From assembly GCA_002725475.1 (NCBI GenBank), contig PBPH01000017.1, positions 1 to 32,094 on the forward strand: a stretch of 32,094 nucleotides of DNA, given 5' to 3'. A model generated the notes under the pieces. That model saw nothing but the letters and a program-made list of their open reading frames with translations. It did not search any database and was not told where the DNA came from. The translations under genes were made by a program, and so were the position numbers. This DNA is from Methanobacteriota archaeon (GTDB lineage Archaea; Thermoplasmatota; Poseidoniia; Poseidoniales; Thalassarchaeaceae). Shown here in pieces: positions 25,628 through 32,094 of this stretch (positions within the stretch are counted from its first letter, which is position 1; the number at the start of each line of letters is the position of its first letter).

Positions 25628-26065
25628 ATGGGATGCGAAATGAAAGATGACAGTAAGTCTGCCGTAAAGCGACAGAAGAGAATTAGTCCATTGGCTAAAG
25701 CGAATAGGGATGCGTTTAGAGCCGCAAAAGCTAGAGCGGATAATACGACACAGAAAATCGAAGAAACGAAAGAACTTCGAAATAGATTCAGAGAAATCCA
25801 TGAGCGTGCTCTTGACAGTCAAGTCGAGCAAGGCCCGTTAGTCCCAGTTGATGCTCAATTAGAAGTGGAAGAAGATGATTGGGTGTACCAAACAGTAGAT
25901 GAAGAGACTTTGAGAGACCTTTCTCACAGGGTAGTTTTGCAAACAAGTGCAGGTAAGAGAAAGGTGTTGTTTGAGACAAAAAATCTTGACGAAGCGATGG
26001 ATTGTGCAACAAGAATAGTCGAATTTAGTGATGGCTGTGTATTGGTAGAAACCATTGATCCTTGA
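25628..26065 (+). CDS. Small basic-then-acidic hypothetical protein
   Basis: 145 residues. The first half is Lys/Arg/Ala-rich and predicted to be helical (AKANRDAFRAAKARADNTTQ). The second half is mixed alpha/beta with a run of acidic residues (VEEDDWVYQTVDEETL) and ends in a compact domain (GKRKVLFETKNLDEAMDCAT). No family is recognised. The start is fixed by an excellent Shine-Dalgarno, GGAGGTG at 25616-25622, 5 bases before the ATG. The secG gene follows 53 bases later and carries its own TATA-like box. Confidence 0.7.
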   Translation: MGCEMKDDSKSAVKRQKRISPLAKANRDAFRAAKARADNTTQKIEETKELRNRFREIHERALDSQVEQGPLVPVDAQLEVEEDDWVYQTVDEETLRDLSHRVVLQTSAGKRKVLFETKNLDEAMDCATRIVEFSDGCVLVETIDP

Positions 26066-26086
26066 ATCAATTCCCAATTCGTCGCG

Positions 26087-26096
26087 TTCATATAGG
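26087..26096 (+). promoter_or_regulatory. TATA-like promoter element for secG
   Basis: TTCATATAGG is centred about 27 bases before the secG ATG (26119). That is the archaeal spacing for transcription beginning at the start codon itself. The GCGTTCATA context recurs before the surface protein at 30875. Confidence 0.45.
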
Positions 26097-26118
26097 CGAG
26101 GCAGGTCGGGCGTTTTAC

Positions 26119-26337
26119 ATGGCAGTCAAGAAAGACAAGAAGTCCAAGGGGCCAAACATCCAGCAAGCAGCTGGTTTGATTCGCTACTTTGACGAAGAGT
26201 CTGATGAGGCTTGGCAAATTAGTAAAGGCATGATTTACACAGTGTGTATCGTATTCTCAGTTTTTGTATATATTGCGAACCAACCTTCACAGTGGGATAA
26301 TACTTGGATGTGGATGTGGGACAACCTGTTTGGTTGA
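26119..26337 (+). CDS. secG: SecG, Sec61-beta subunit of the protein translocase
   Basis: 72 residues. The cytoplasmic N-terminus is basic, followed by the signature NIQQAAGLIRYFDEESDEAW of archaeal/eukaryal Sec61-beta, and a single C-terminal helix (GMIYTVCIVFSVFVYIA) as in this tail-anchored family. It is a non-essential partner of SecY and SecE, close to the translocase side that meets the ribosome. The ATG at 26119 was chosen because the family begins with a short basic start (MAVKKDKKSKGP). The frame extends 19 codons upstream, but a TATA-like box 27 bases before 26119 argues for a leaderless message. It runs convergent with the acidic protein at 26351, 13 bases away. Confidence 0.92.
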   Translation: MAVKKDKKSKGPNIQQAAGLIRYFDEESDEAWQISKGMIYTVCIVFSVFVYIANQPSQWDNTWMWMWDNLFG

Positions 26338-26350
26338 TTCTCATCCGATC

Positions 26351-27340
26351 TCATTCAGACTCTGTCAAATCAACGAACGGTATGTCTTCGTTCGATTCAA
26401 TTTCTATACCTGTAAGTAGGTCATCAGCAGTCACATCACTGGTGGATGTGGCAACTTCAACTGGGGTGATACGTTCAATTTCGTCAGGCAATTCTTCGTG
26501 AATGAGGATTTGTTCTTCTATAATTTCTTCATCAATATCAATTGTAGTTTCCAACAATAGTTCGTCGGCTTCTTGGAATGGTGTTCGGGTAACTTCTGTG
26601 GTGGGGTCGGCTTCAATCAAAGCAGATTCTGCCCTTGCCAATGCTCTTTCAAATCCAGCAGCGTTGTTATCGTGAAGTGCATTACGTGAAATTTCAATCT
26701 GCCTTCTTGCCTCTTCTACATGGCTTTCTGCTTCATCAACATTCCAATTCTTGAAGTCGGCTTCTGCAAATTCATCAAACTTTGCCTCTAAACCCTCAAG
26801 CCTTTGAACATATTTGTGTGCTTCTTCATTCATTTGTTCCCTAGCATATTTGACCAACTCCTCCCATGCTTCTTGATGTTCTCTTCCAGATGCCTTTGTC
26901 GCCCTCTTCCACATTATTCCAAAAGCAGGCTCCCAAGGATTTCTTCCTAGTGACGCTTGCAAATCAAAGACAAATCTAGATCTTCTATCAAGGGGCCCTT
27001 CAATTATCAACTCATTAAGAAAACACGAATCAAATAATCCAAATCCCCAATATGAACGACTCCTAATTTCAATTCGCATTGTAGAATCTTTAACCACCAT
27101 TATCCATTTTTGTTGATCAAACCCGGGGTGTTGTACCAATTTTGGCGGTTCATGAGCCCCAAAACATCGTAATATTGAATCCGCAACATCACCCAAAAAG
27201 AGAGTAGGTGTATTTTCTGGCCAGTTCATGTGACGTAGTCTGTTGTCAGAATCTATCTTCATTTCGGGCTTCCCGCGTTTAACTTGGCACCAAAGATGGC
27301 TTTGAGTAGCGTTAATTCCAACCACAGAAACCTCTTCCAC
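26351..27340 (-). CDS. Hypothetical protein with coiled coil and acidic C-terminal tail
   Basis: 329 residues. The first 140 residues look globular with beta-strands (KWIMVVKDSTMRIEIRSRSY). Residues 150-235 are a charged, helical, coiled-coil region (EEARRQIEISRNALHDNNAA). The last 80 are strongly acidic (DIDEEIIEEQILIHEELPDE). No family is recognised; there is no signal peptide or membrane helix, so it is likely cytoplasmic. The start is a GTG at 27340, with GGAG about 4 bases before it. It is convergent with secG and divergent from the H1-like gene, sharing a 152-base AT-rich promoter region with it. Confidence 0.7.
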   Translation of the reverse strand: MEEVSVVGINATQSHLWCQVKRGKPEMKIDSDNRLRHMNWPENTPTLFLGDVADSILRCFGAHEPPKLVQHPGFDQQKWIMVVKDSTMRIEIRSRSYWGFGLFDSCFLNELIIEGPLDRRSRFVFDLQASLGRNPWEPAFGIMWKRATKASGREHQEAWEELVKYAREQMNEEAHKYVQRLEGLEAKFDEFAEADFKNWNVDEAESHVEEARRQIEISRNALHDNNAAGFERALARAESALIEADPTTEVTRTPFQEADELLLETTIDIDEEIIEEQILIHEELPDEIERITPVEVATSTSDVTADDLLTGIEIESNEDIPFVDLTESE

Positions 27341-27465
27341 TCTTCTCCCTCGTTATATTCGGATGACTCATTAAGCATCATTGTTGCTTCTCTGTGATGA
27401 TGTTTTTTCGTGATTAATTAACCTAATTTAATTTGGAATTCTAATGTTATTGAATCGTAAGGCTG

Positions 27466-27472
27466 AATAAAA
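27466..27472 (+). promoter_or_regulatory. TATA-like promoter element for the H1-like gene
   Basis: AATAAAA, in the context GGCTGAATAAAAGG, is centred about 24 bases before the ATG at 27493, so the message could be leaderless. The surrounding 152-base region is AT-rich (TTAATTAACCTAATTTAATT) and may also serve the divergent gene at 27340. Confidence 0.4.
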
Positions 27473-27492
27473 GGTACGCCCCGTAGGGTGTT

Positions 27493-28083
27493 ATGGCGAA
27501 GAAGTCGGGGTCAGCCAAGAAGAGGTCTGAGGCAGCTAAGAAGGCAGCAGCAACGCGTAAGAAAAACGCTGCAGCTAAAGCGAAAGCAGAAGCAGAAGCA
27601 GAGGCAGCCGCTAAGAAAAAGATTGCAGCAGCAAAAAGAGCCGCTACAATCGCTGCTAAGAAGGAAGCCGCAGAGGCTGCTGAGAAAGCAGCAAAACGCG
27701 CCGCAGCCGCTAAGAAAGCAGCAGCCACGCGTGCTGCTAAGAAGAAAGCAGCAGAGGCCCAAGCTGCTGCAAAAGCCAAAGCCGCAGCCGAGAAAGCAGC
27801 TATGGAAGCCAAGAGACGCCCAGGCCTAGTCTTCGCTAGCGAACAAGCAGATCCAAATTTATCTAACAAAATGAGGGCTAGGGCAACTACTTCAACAGCA
27901 GCCTCGCATGTTGAAGCCAAATCTGAAATTTCTAAAGTTATGAATAAACCTGTGAAGTCTAGCCGAGGTGCAAAAAGCACTGCAGATAAGCGTAAAAAGG
28001 CATTTCATAAGCGTTGGATAGAGGGTGCCAGCCCATCTACTGCTGAAGAATATGGTTGGGCCAGAGAATTTCTTAATTCCTGA
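27493..28083 (+). CDS. Histone H1-like Lys/Ala-rich DNA-binding protein
   Basis: 196 residues. Residues 1-107 are almost only Ala and Lys with some Arg and Glu, in repeats such as AAKKAAATRKKNAAAK, which resemble the tail of linker histone H1 and bacterial KA-rich nucleoid proteins. Residues 108-160 are a less repetitive linker, and the end is a compact-looking, aromatic-containing segment (RKKAFHKRWIEGASPSTAEE). I infer DNA or RNA compaction; the KA tail is the only evidence. The C-terminal segment could be a true domain and is the part worth searching. A gene for a small basic protein follows 38 bases later. Low complexity makes homology scores unreliable. Confidence 0.78.
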   Translation: MAKKSGSAKKRSEAAKKAAATRKKNAAAKAKAEAEAEAAAKKKIAAAKRAATIAAKKEAAEAAEKAAKRAAAAKKAAATRAAKKKAAEAQAAAKAKAAAEKAAMEAKRRPGLVFASEQADPNLSNKMRARATTSTAASHVEAKSEISKVMNKPVKSSRGAKSTADKRKKAFHKRWIEGASPSTAEEYGWAREFLNS

Positions 28084-28121
28084 GCAACACCTTCATTGAC
28101 CATGTGCTTTCGTTGTATATT

Positions 28122-28307
28122 ATGCCTAGGCGCAAGTACGGTCGCTTACGTAAGACTGTTGAATTGCCTCAACATGATAACTGTTCTAGGTGTCGTTCTG
28201 GAAAGTTTTGTCCCATTCCAGGACATATAGGAAACGAAGTGAGGCCGGAGAAAGAATGGAAGGGGCCCACTAAAGTAAATCGCAGGGCTGGAAAGAAAAA
28301 CAAGTGA
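28122..28307 (+). CDS. Small basic Cys-containing protein
   Basis: 61 residues, rich in Arg and Lys. Three cysteines and nearby histidines (HDNCSRCRSGKFCPIPGH) could form one zinc knuckle. The N-terminus PRRKYGRLRKTVELP and the C-terminus KVNRRAGKKNK are basic, as in small RNA- or ribosome-associated proteins. No family is recognised. The ATG at 28122 gives the compact basic start; the frame extends six codons upstream to a GTG. It lies 38 bases after the H1-like gene and probably shares its transcript. It ends 6 bases from the convergent Xer gene. Confidence 0.62.
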   Translation: MPRRKYGRLRKTVELPQHDNCSRCRSGKFCPIPGHIGNEVRPEKEWKGPTKVNRRAGKKNK

Positions 28308-28313
28308 ATTATT

Positions 28314-29360
28314 TTAATCAATATCACTGAAAATATCAGTTTCTTGTGCTCTACGATAGACTTCTCTAAGAGTTTGATCTGTAATATCTAGATATATTCT
28401 AGTGGTGCTAATATCAGCATGCCCCATTAATCTCTGAATACTAACTATATCCGCCCCCCTCTCAAGTAAGCCTGTGGCGAAATTGTGTCTCAGTGTGTGA
28501 GGGGAAAGCCTGCTTCTCGGGATTTCAGCTTCGTCAGCAAGTTTATCCATCATCTTCTGCACATTTCTTTGGGTTAGTCTATGTCCTCGACTATTAATGA
28601 ATAGAGCCTCATCTTCCTTAGAATTTCGAGATTTTTTGTGTAGCATCCATTTCTCAATCACATCTTTACTTCTCATTGTAAAGAGTACTTTCCTGTCCTT
28701 ATTTCCCTTACCTGACCATACAGTAGCAGAGAAATCATTCAAATCAACATCAGACAAATTCAATGCACATAGTTCTCCCACTCTCAGGCCAGTTTCTAGT
28801 AAGACCACAACTATGACTTCAGCAAGAGGGTTTTCTGATTGCCTGCAAATTTTAAGTAAATTATTCAATTCTTGGTTAGTTAATGTACGGGGAAGGCGCT
28901 TACTCTTTTGTGGCCTTACAACCCAATCTGGCACCGAATGTCCAATCCATTTCAAAAGGTGCGATATGGCGGCTAACCTTGCGTTAATTGTAGCAGGCTT
29001 CAAGTGTGAAATTGATTGTAACCAAATGTCAAGCCTACCATTGTTAGGATCAAGGTACCCAACGGATTCAATCATGGTCATCTCTTCAGCATCCTTATTG
29101 GTCAAATTTTCTTCATAAGGTAACAGTGTAGTTAGTAATTGTCTTGCAGCGATATAATAGGATCTAGATGTATGACTACTTTTCTTTTCAGCCTTCAACT
29201 GCTGCTCATAACACGCAAGAATTGGTAATTCTTTGAGTCGAACAAGTCTAGTTGGTAATGTGAAACCATGCCCAATAATTTCGTCGCTAAAACGCTCTAG
29301 ATACTGCCTTTGGCTAGAGTCAGCCCAAGGCTGTCCATTTTCATCTTTTTCTGGTAACAT
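28314..29360 (-). CDS. xerA: Xer-type tyrosine recombinase (XerA-like)
   Basis: 348 residues. An N-terminal SAM-like core-binding domain is followed by a catalytic domain carrying all conserved residues: Arg193 (GLRVGEL), Lys218 or Lys221 in the GKGNKDRK turn, His288 and Arg291 (HTLRH), His314 (LMGHADISTT) and Tyr323 (RIYLDI). Tyr attacks the DNA strand and resolves dimers or integrates. Unlike most phage integrases the protein has no large N-terminal arm-binding domain, and no phage genes surround it, so a chromosomal Xer role is favoured. The ATG at 29360 has a purine-rich GAGAGAGTG upstream. No clear dif-type site was identified in the 146-base gap behind it. Confidence 0.87.
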   Translation of the reverse strand: MLPEKDENGQPWADSSQRQYLERFSDEIIGHGFTLPTRLVRLKELPILACYEQQLKAEKKSSHTSRSYYIAARQLLTTLLPYEENLTNKDAEEMTMIESVGYLDPNNGRLDIWLQSISHLKPATINARLAAISHLLKWIGHSVPDWVVRPQKSKRLPRTLTNQELNNLLKICRQSENPLAEVIVVVLLETGLRVGELCALNLSDVDLNDFSATVWSGKGNKDRKVLFTMRSKDVIEKWMLHKKSRNSKEDEALFINSRGHRLTQRNVQKMMDKLADEAEIPRSRLSPHTLRHNFATGLLERGADIVSIQRLMGHADISTTRIYLDITDQTLREVYRRAQETDIFSDID

Positions 29361-29506
29361 TTCACTCTCTCTTCGTCGTTAGCGCCACGATGTGACGCCC
29401 TTCCCATCCCCTTGCAGGGAGCCGAGGTTACGCTAGTGTGACTATCAATGCTTCGTGAGTAGAGGGGTATTATCCGTCCAACATACTCGGGTTAGCGAAA
29501 TGCCGT

Positions 29507-30712
29507 TTAGAAAAAATCACTACTAAATTCCATAGTGGATGGATTGACATTTTCTTCATTGAGGGCTTGAGTTAGCCAAGGCTCAAGTTGGCGGTGTATT
29601 TTGTCAATTTCACCATAGCAAATGATTTCGTCCCCTCTCCTCAGAGTAAAAGTCCGCCTTGGTTTCCAAATATGGCTTCCTTCACGTGCTATTGCGAAAA
29701 CCACCTGTTCATTGATTTCCGTGAAAACGTCACCAATTTGTTTTCCATTTAGCACGGGATGTCGATCAATGGAAACGCTGACAACCCCGTGGTCTGGCCT
29801 ACTACGCAGTAATTGATCAATATCTGTTGTACTAAATCCTTGATTAGCAATACAATGTTCAATGATTGCTCCTGCAACATTCACTCCAGAAGCGGCTTCA
29901 ATTCCTTCAAGCCCCGGTGATGAATTAACCTCTAGCACCAGCGGCCCTCTATCACTTTCCAATAAATCAACACCAGCAACATCGAGATTTAACAACCGTG
30001 CAGCACGAGTGGCAACCCTACCGTATTCCTCTGGCAAATCTATTTTTTCTACTCGGCCATTTAGGTGGAAATTAGAACGGAATTCATTTCCTCGAGAAAT
30101 TCTTCTCATAGCAGCCACAACCTTCCCCCCAACTACTAACACACGTACATCTCGGCCATGACTTTCAGCGATGTATTCCTGAACTAGGACGTGATGCCCT
30201 TCTGATAGTAATTTGTAAGTCAACTCTCTTGCTCTATCTTCAGAATTAACTAGAAACACACCACTACCTTGTGTTCCTTCTGTAACTTTAATCACGATTG
30301 GCATTCCACCTACTTGATTCAAAGCCCTCTCAACATCTTGCCATGTCCGAACATAACAAGTAGTTGGTACGGGTATTCTGTTTTTTGTTAGAAGTTGTGT
30401 GGCATGTAATTTGTCTCTACTTCGGCTAATCCCATCACCACTATTAGCAACATAAATTCCCAATCTCTCAAATTGTCTGATTAAAGCAACTCCGTGGTGA
30501 GTTATTGAATATCCAATTCGAGGAATAACTGCATCTACTTCAACAGGCCATCCTGAATTGAGAATTCGAGGTTTATCATTGCCTACAGTAATACTCAGTC
30601 GCATAGGATCTAGAACTTCAACGTAGCAATCACGCTTCTCAGCTTCTTCAACTAGTCGTCTAGTACTGTACAAACGCGGCCCTCGAGAAAGTATAGCCAA
30701 ACGTACAGACAT
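29507..30712 (-). CDS. rimK: RimK-type ATP-grasp ligase fused to a TrkA_C-like domain
   Basis: 401 residues. Residues 1-305 closely follow E. coli RimK along their length, for example LAILSRGPRLYSTRRLVEEA, AVIPRIG, RSRDKLHATQLL, EGTQGSGVFL, and LVLEVNSSPGLEGIE with the Mg2+ ligands. RimK adds glutamate to the C-terminus of ribosomal protein S6, or makes poly-glutamate; archaeal relatives modify other carboxyl groups, so the substrate is uncertain. Residues 318-395 (VLNGKQIGDVFTEINEQVV, then AIAREG and RRGDEIICYGEIDKI) have the TrkA_C (RCK_C) layout, normally a nucleotide or small-ligand regulatory domain of potassium channels. The ATG at 30712 starts the RimK alignment; an upstream TTG extension adds 19 residues. 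No Shine-Dalgarno is visible. Confidence 0.87.
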   Translation of the reverse strand: MSVRLAILSRGPRLYSTRRLVEEAEKRDCYVEVLDPMRLSITVGNDKPRILNSGWPVEVDAVIPRIGYSITHHGVALIRQFERLGIYVANSGDGISRSRDKLHATQLLTKNRIPVPTTCYVRTWQDVERALNQVGGMPIVIKVTEGTQGSGVFLVNSEDRARELTYKLLSEGHHVLVQEYIAESHGRDVRVLVVGGKVVAAMRRISRGNEFRSNFHLNGRVEKIDLPEEYGRVATRAARLLNLDVAGVDLLESDRGPLVLEVNSSPGLEGIEAASGVNVAGAIIEHCIANQGFSTTDIDQLLRSRPDHGVVSVSIDRHPVLNGKQIGDVFTEINEQVVFAIAREGSHIWKPRRTFTLRRGDEIICYGEIDKIHRQLEPWLTQALNEENVNPSTMEFSSDFF

Positions 30713-30816
30713 GGAGCGGCCGTGACACCAACCATTTTTGAGTGCTGTGGATTTAATTCCCACCCCCAATCTTAATTTTTCTGTGTTTTTTCAACATATA
30801 TTCAATATTCACTGTT

Positions 30817-30830
30817 GATTTGAACAAATC
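30817..30830. promoter_or_regulatory. Perfect 14-base palindrome between rimK and the repeat-rich protein
   Basis: GATTTG-AA-CAAATC has perfect 6-base arms. It lies in the 162-base divergent gap between the rimK ATG (30712) and the ATG at 30875, among TATA-like stretches (for example ATATATTCAATATT). It shares the core TTGAACAA with the palindrome upstream of the Lrp gene, so a common regulator is possible. Confidence 0.4.
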
Positions 30831-30845
30831 TCAATTTGCGGCGCG

Positions 30846-30853
30846 TTCATAAT
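30846..30853 (+). promoter_or_regulatory. TATA-like promoter element for the repeat-rich membrane protein
   Basis: TTCATAAT is centred about 25 bases before the ATG at 30875. The preceding GCGCG context and the TTCATA core match the box before secG (26087), which supports this as a promoter and the start as leaderless. Confidence 0.35.
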
Positions 30854-30874
30854 CAAACCCGCACTGCCACTTTC

Positions 30875-32094
30875 ATGCAAGCAGGCCCATCAGGACCCCC
30901 CAGTGCAGGCCCTTCCGGGCCGCCTGCCTCAGGACCTTCTGGCCCACCGTCAGGACCTTCTGGCCCACCATCAGGACCTTCTGGCCCACCATCAGGACCT
31001 TCTGGCCCACCATCAGGACCTTCTGGCCCACCTACAGTAAAGGGGCCACCTTCAAGTAGAGTAAAGGGCCCTCCAAAAAAGTCGCTGGCTACTCCCTTTT
31101 CTGATAAATCAGATATGAACGAGGGCGCTTTTGATAACCTCGCAGAACAAAATGTAGTTCGTCAGAAAGAACTAGATCGTCGAGAAAAAGCAGCAGAATT
31201 GAAGTCGTTGAAAAACAATAAGAGAAACAATGTGATTCTAGTGCTTCTATTTATGGTGGTATTTGGTGTGGCTGCTCTTTGGCCAATTACTTACGGCGAT
31301 GTGTCAAACAATCCACATGAATTTAGTACTGAACAGAATATCATAGATCGCAATAACCCAGAACATCCTGCTGCTTGGGATAAAGACGATAGGGGCTTGA
31401 TGGAATCTAAGATATGGGATGGAAATAGTGAATTTTCAGGCTCATTCCAGCGTGATTTGATTCTTCCCGGCCTCCCATTGGATGTCGATGGAGTTACCAC
31501 CATTCCAGTAGAAGTTAGGCTGGTTAGTTATCGCCTTGATGGTTCAGATACTGGTTTTAGAATTGCCCTATTCACTTCAACTTGTGATGAAATGATGGGT
31601 AAATCAATGGACACTTTATCAGATCGTTATCGCTATTCATCGGTCACTCCTATGTTGATTGGTACAGAAGTGACCGTTGAGTTTGAAGTTCCTCCTGGGA
31701 GGTATTGCCTTGTTTTTGCATATGAAACTCCACCATCAACTCCTGGCTTCCGAGCGACCATAGATGCAGAAGTTACTGCACATTGGAATCAACCAATCTT
31801 TGCCCCTTTGTCAGGGATAATGGGATTGCTAGCAATTTTCGCATCTATTGGGGCTCACAAGGCAGGTAAGGCTTGGAAAGCAGTTGCTCAACCAGATAAG
31901 CCAGATCGCCAGACGACTGAGGATGAGGTGCTTGAGCAGGCCGAAGAAGAACGAGGGGCAATGTCTGAATCAAGTGACGCCGAAGTTGAAGCGCCGACTG
32001 AAGAAGCACCAACTGAAGAAGCGCCAACTGAAGAAGCACCAACTGAAGAAGCACCAACTGAAGAAGCACCAACTGAAGAAGCACCAACTGAAGA
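30875..32094 (+). CDS. Membrane protein with SGPSGPP and PTEEA repeats, C-terminus outside window
   Basis: 406 residues visible, open to the right edge. Residues 1-55 are Gly/Pro/Ser-rich with repeated SGPSGPP units, then a charged stretch to about 117 (RQKELDRREKAAELKSLKN). A transmembrane helix at 119-138 (NVILVLLFMVVFGVAALW) is followed by an ectodomain of about 165 residues with two Cys (TSTCDEMM, RYCLVF), and a second helix at about 307-327. A cytoplasmic-looking tail then runs into Glu/Ala/Pro/Thr repeats (EAPTE). Start and tail are likely cytoplasmic and the middle domain outside. I do not recognise the ectodomain. The ATG at 30875 follows a TATA-like box by about 25 bases. Function unknown. 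Confidence 0.75.
   Translation, partial: MQAGPSGPPSAGPSGPPASGPSGPPSGPSGPPSGPSGPPSGPSGPPSGPSGPPTVKGPPSSRVKGPPKKSLATPFSDKSDMNEGAFDNLAEQNVVRQKELDRREKAAELKSLKNNKRNNVILVLLFMVVFGVAALWPITYGDVSNNPHEFSTEQNIIDRNNPEHPAAWDKDDRGLMESKIWDGNSEFSGSFQRDLILPGLPLDVDGVTTIPVEVRLVSYRLDGSDTGFRIALFTSTCDEMMGKSMDTLSDRYRYSSVTPMLIGTEVTVEFEVPPGRYCLVFAYETPPSTPGFRATIDAEVTAHWNQPIFAPLSGIMGLLAIFASIGAHKAGKAWKAVAQPDKPDRQTTEDEVLEQAEEERGAMSESSDAEVEAPTEEAPTEEAPTEEAPTEEAPTEEAPTEEAPTE
30929..31033 (+). repeat. Five tandem 21-base units encoding SGPSGPP
   Basis: TCAGGACCTTCTGGCCCACC plus a final g, a or t is repeated five times with almost no change (starts at 30929, 30950, 30971, 30992, 31013). A more diverged version precedes it. 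Near-identity at DNA level points to recent expansion or frequent copy-number change. The encoded segment is collagen-like in Gly spacing only loosely (Gly-Pro-Ser-Gly-Pro-Pro). Confidence 0.95.
31988..32094 (+). repeat. Tandem 15-base units encoding EAPTE, continuing past the window
   Basis: GAAGCACCAACTGAA is repeated seven times from 31988 (starts at 15-base steps) with only gca/gcg and cca/ccg changes, and the eighth begins at the edge. The encoded tail would be acidic and Pro-rich, unlike the Gly/Pro repeats at the N-terminus. The true copy number is outside the window. Confidence 0.95.

Noticed and set aside
27447-27980. Long Ala/Phe-rich frame on the minus strand opposite the H1-like gene
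   Set aside because: It is the mirror of the Lys/Ala codon repeats (gct, aag) and has no ribosome site or plausible composition.
28314-29360. Tyrosine recombinase as the integrase of a mobile element
   Set aside because: No phage, plasmid or attachment repeats are visible, and no tRNA lies nearby. A chromosomal Xer role fits better.
30929-31033. The 21-base tandem repeat as a CRISPR array
   Set aside because: Units are directly adjacent with no spacers, lie in frame in an open coding sequence, and encode a regular SGPSGPP pattern.
31845-32087. Leu-rich frame on the minus strand at the right end
   Set aside because: It is the complement of the EAPTE repeat region and has no start context; the plus-strand frame is continuous and supported.

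Overview
The window looks like chromosomal DNA of a marine planktonic archaeon, most likely Marine Group II (Poseidoniia, Thermoplasmatota). The archaeal signs are a Sec61-beta type SecG, a Trm-G10/Trm11 tRNA methyltransferase, an archaeal Xer recombinase, two tRNA genes without encoded CCA, an Lrp-type regulator, and TATA-like boxes placed about 24-29 bases before several start codons (leaderless-style promoters). The marine, aerobic, heterotrophic signs are a complete A1-type cytochrome c oxidase operon, a bacterial-type RibD and RimK, and several very large secreted proteins with acidic cytoplasmic tails. The lineage call is inference from gene content; no rRNA is present.

Layout. 1-4645: part of a secreted protein (minus), the tRNA methyltransferase, tRNA-Arg(TCG), a YkgJ-type Cys cluster protein, RibD (minus) and a diacylglycerol/lipid kinase. 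4741-10524: a 1452-residue surface protein followed by a convergent lipoprotein. 10609-16489: a respiratory block on the minus strand (coxB-coxA-coxC-coxIV, then a Sco copper chaperone), interrupted only by tRNA-Ser(TGA) on the plus strand. 16693-23999: a single-domain response regulator plus Toprim pair converging on a SNF2 helicase, an Lrp regulator with a palindromic site upstream, a membrane-anchored secreted protein, and an NSUN2/Trm4-like RNA m5C methyltransferase. 24074-28307: a polytopic membrane protein, a small hypothetical, SecG, a coiled-coil acidic protein, a histone-H1-like Lys/Ala-rich protein and a small basic Cys-containing protein. 28314-32094: a Xer recombinase, a RimK fused to a TrkA_C-like domain, and the start of a repeat-rich membrane protein that leaves the window.

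The window is gene dense and no gap without a gene exceeds about 200 bases. The clearest coordinated unit is the oxidase: CoxB, CoxA, CoxC and CoxIV are packed with overlaps or gaps of about 12 bases and strong Shine-Dalgarno sequences, and Sco would load copper into the CuA site of CoxB. CoxA is unusual because a signal peptide and a roughly 150-residue extracellular beta domain with a CxCH motif precede the oxidase core. Sco is unusual because its thioredoxin fold carries an insertion of about 185 residues with an EGF-like segment. I see no CRISPR array, insertion sequence, prophage or recognisable defence island.
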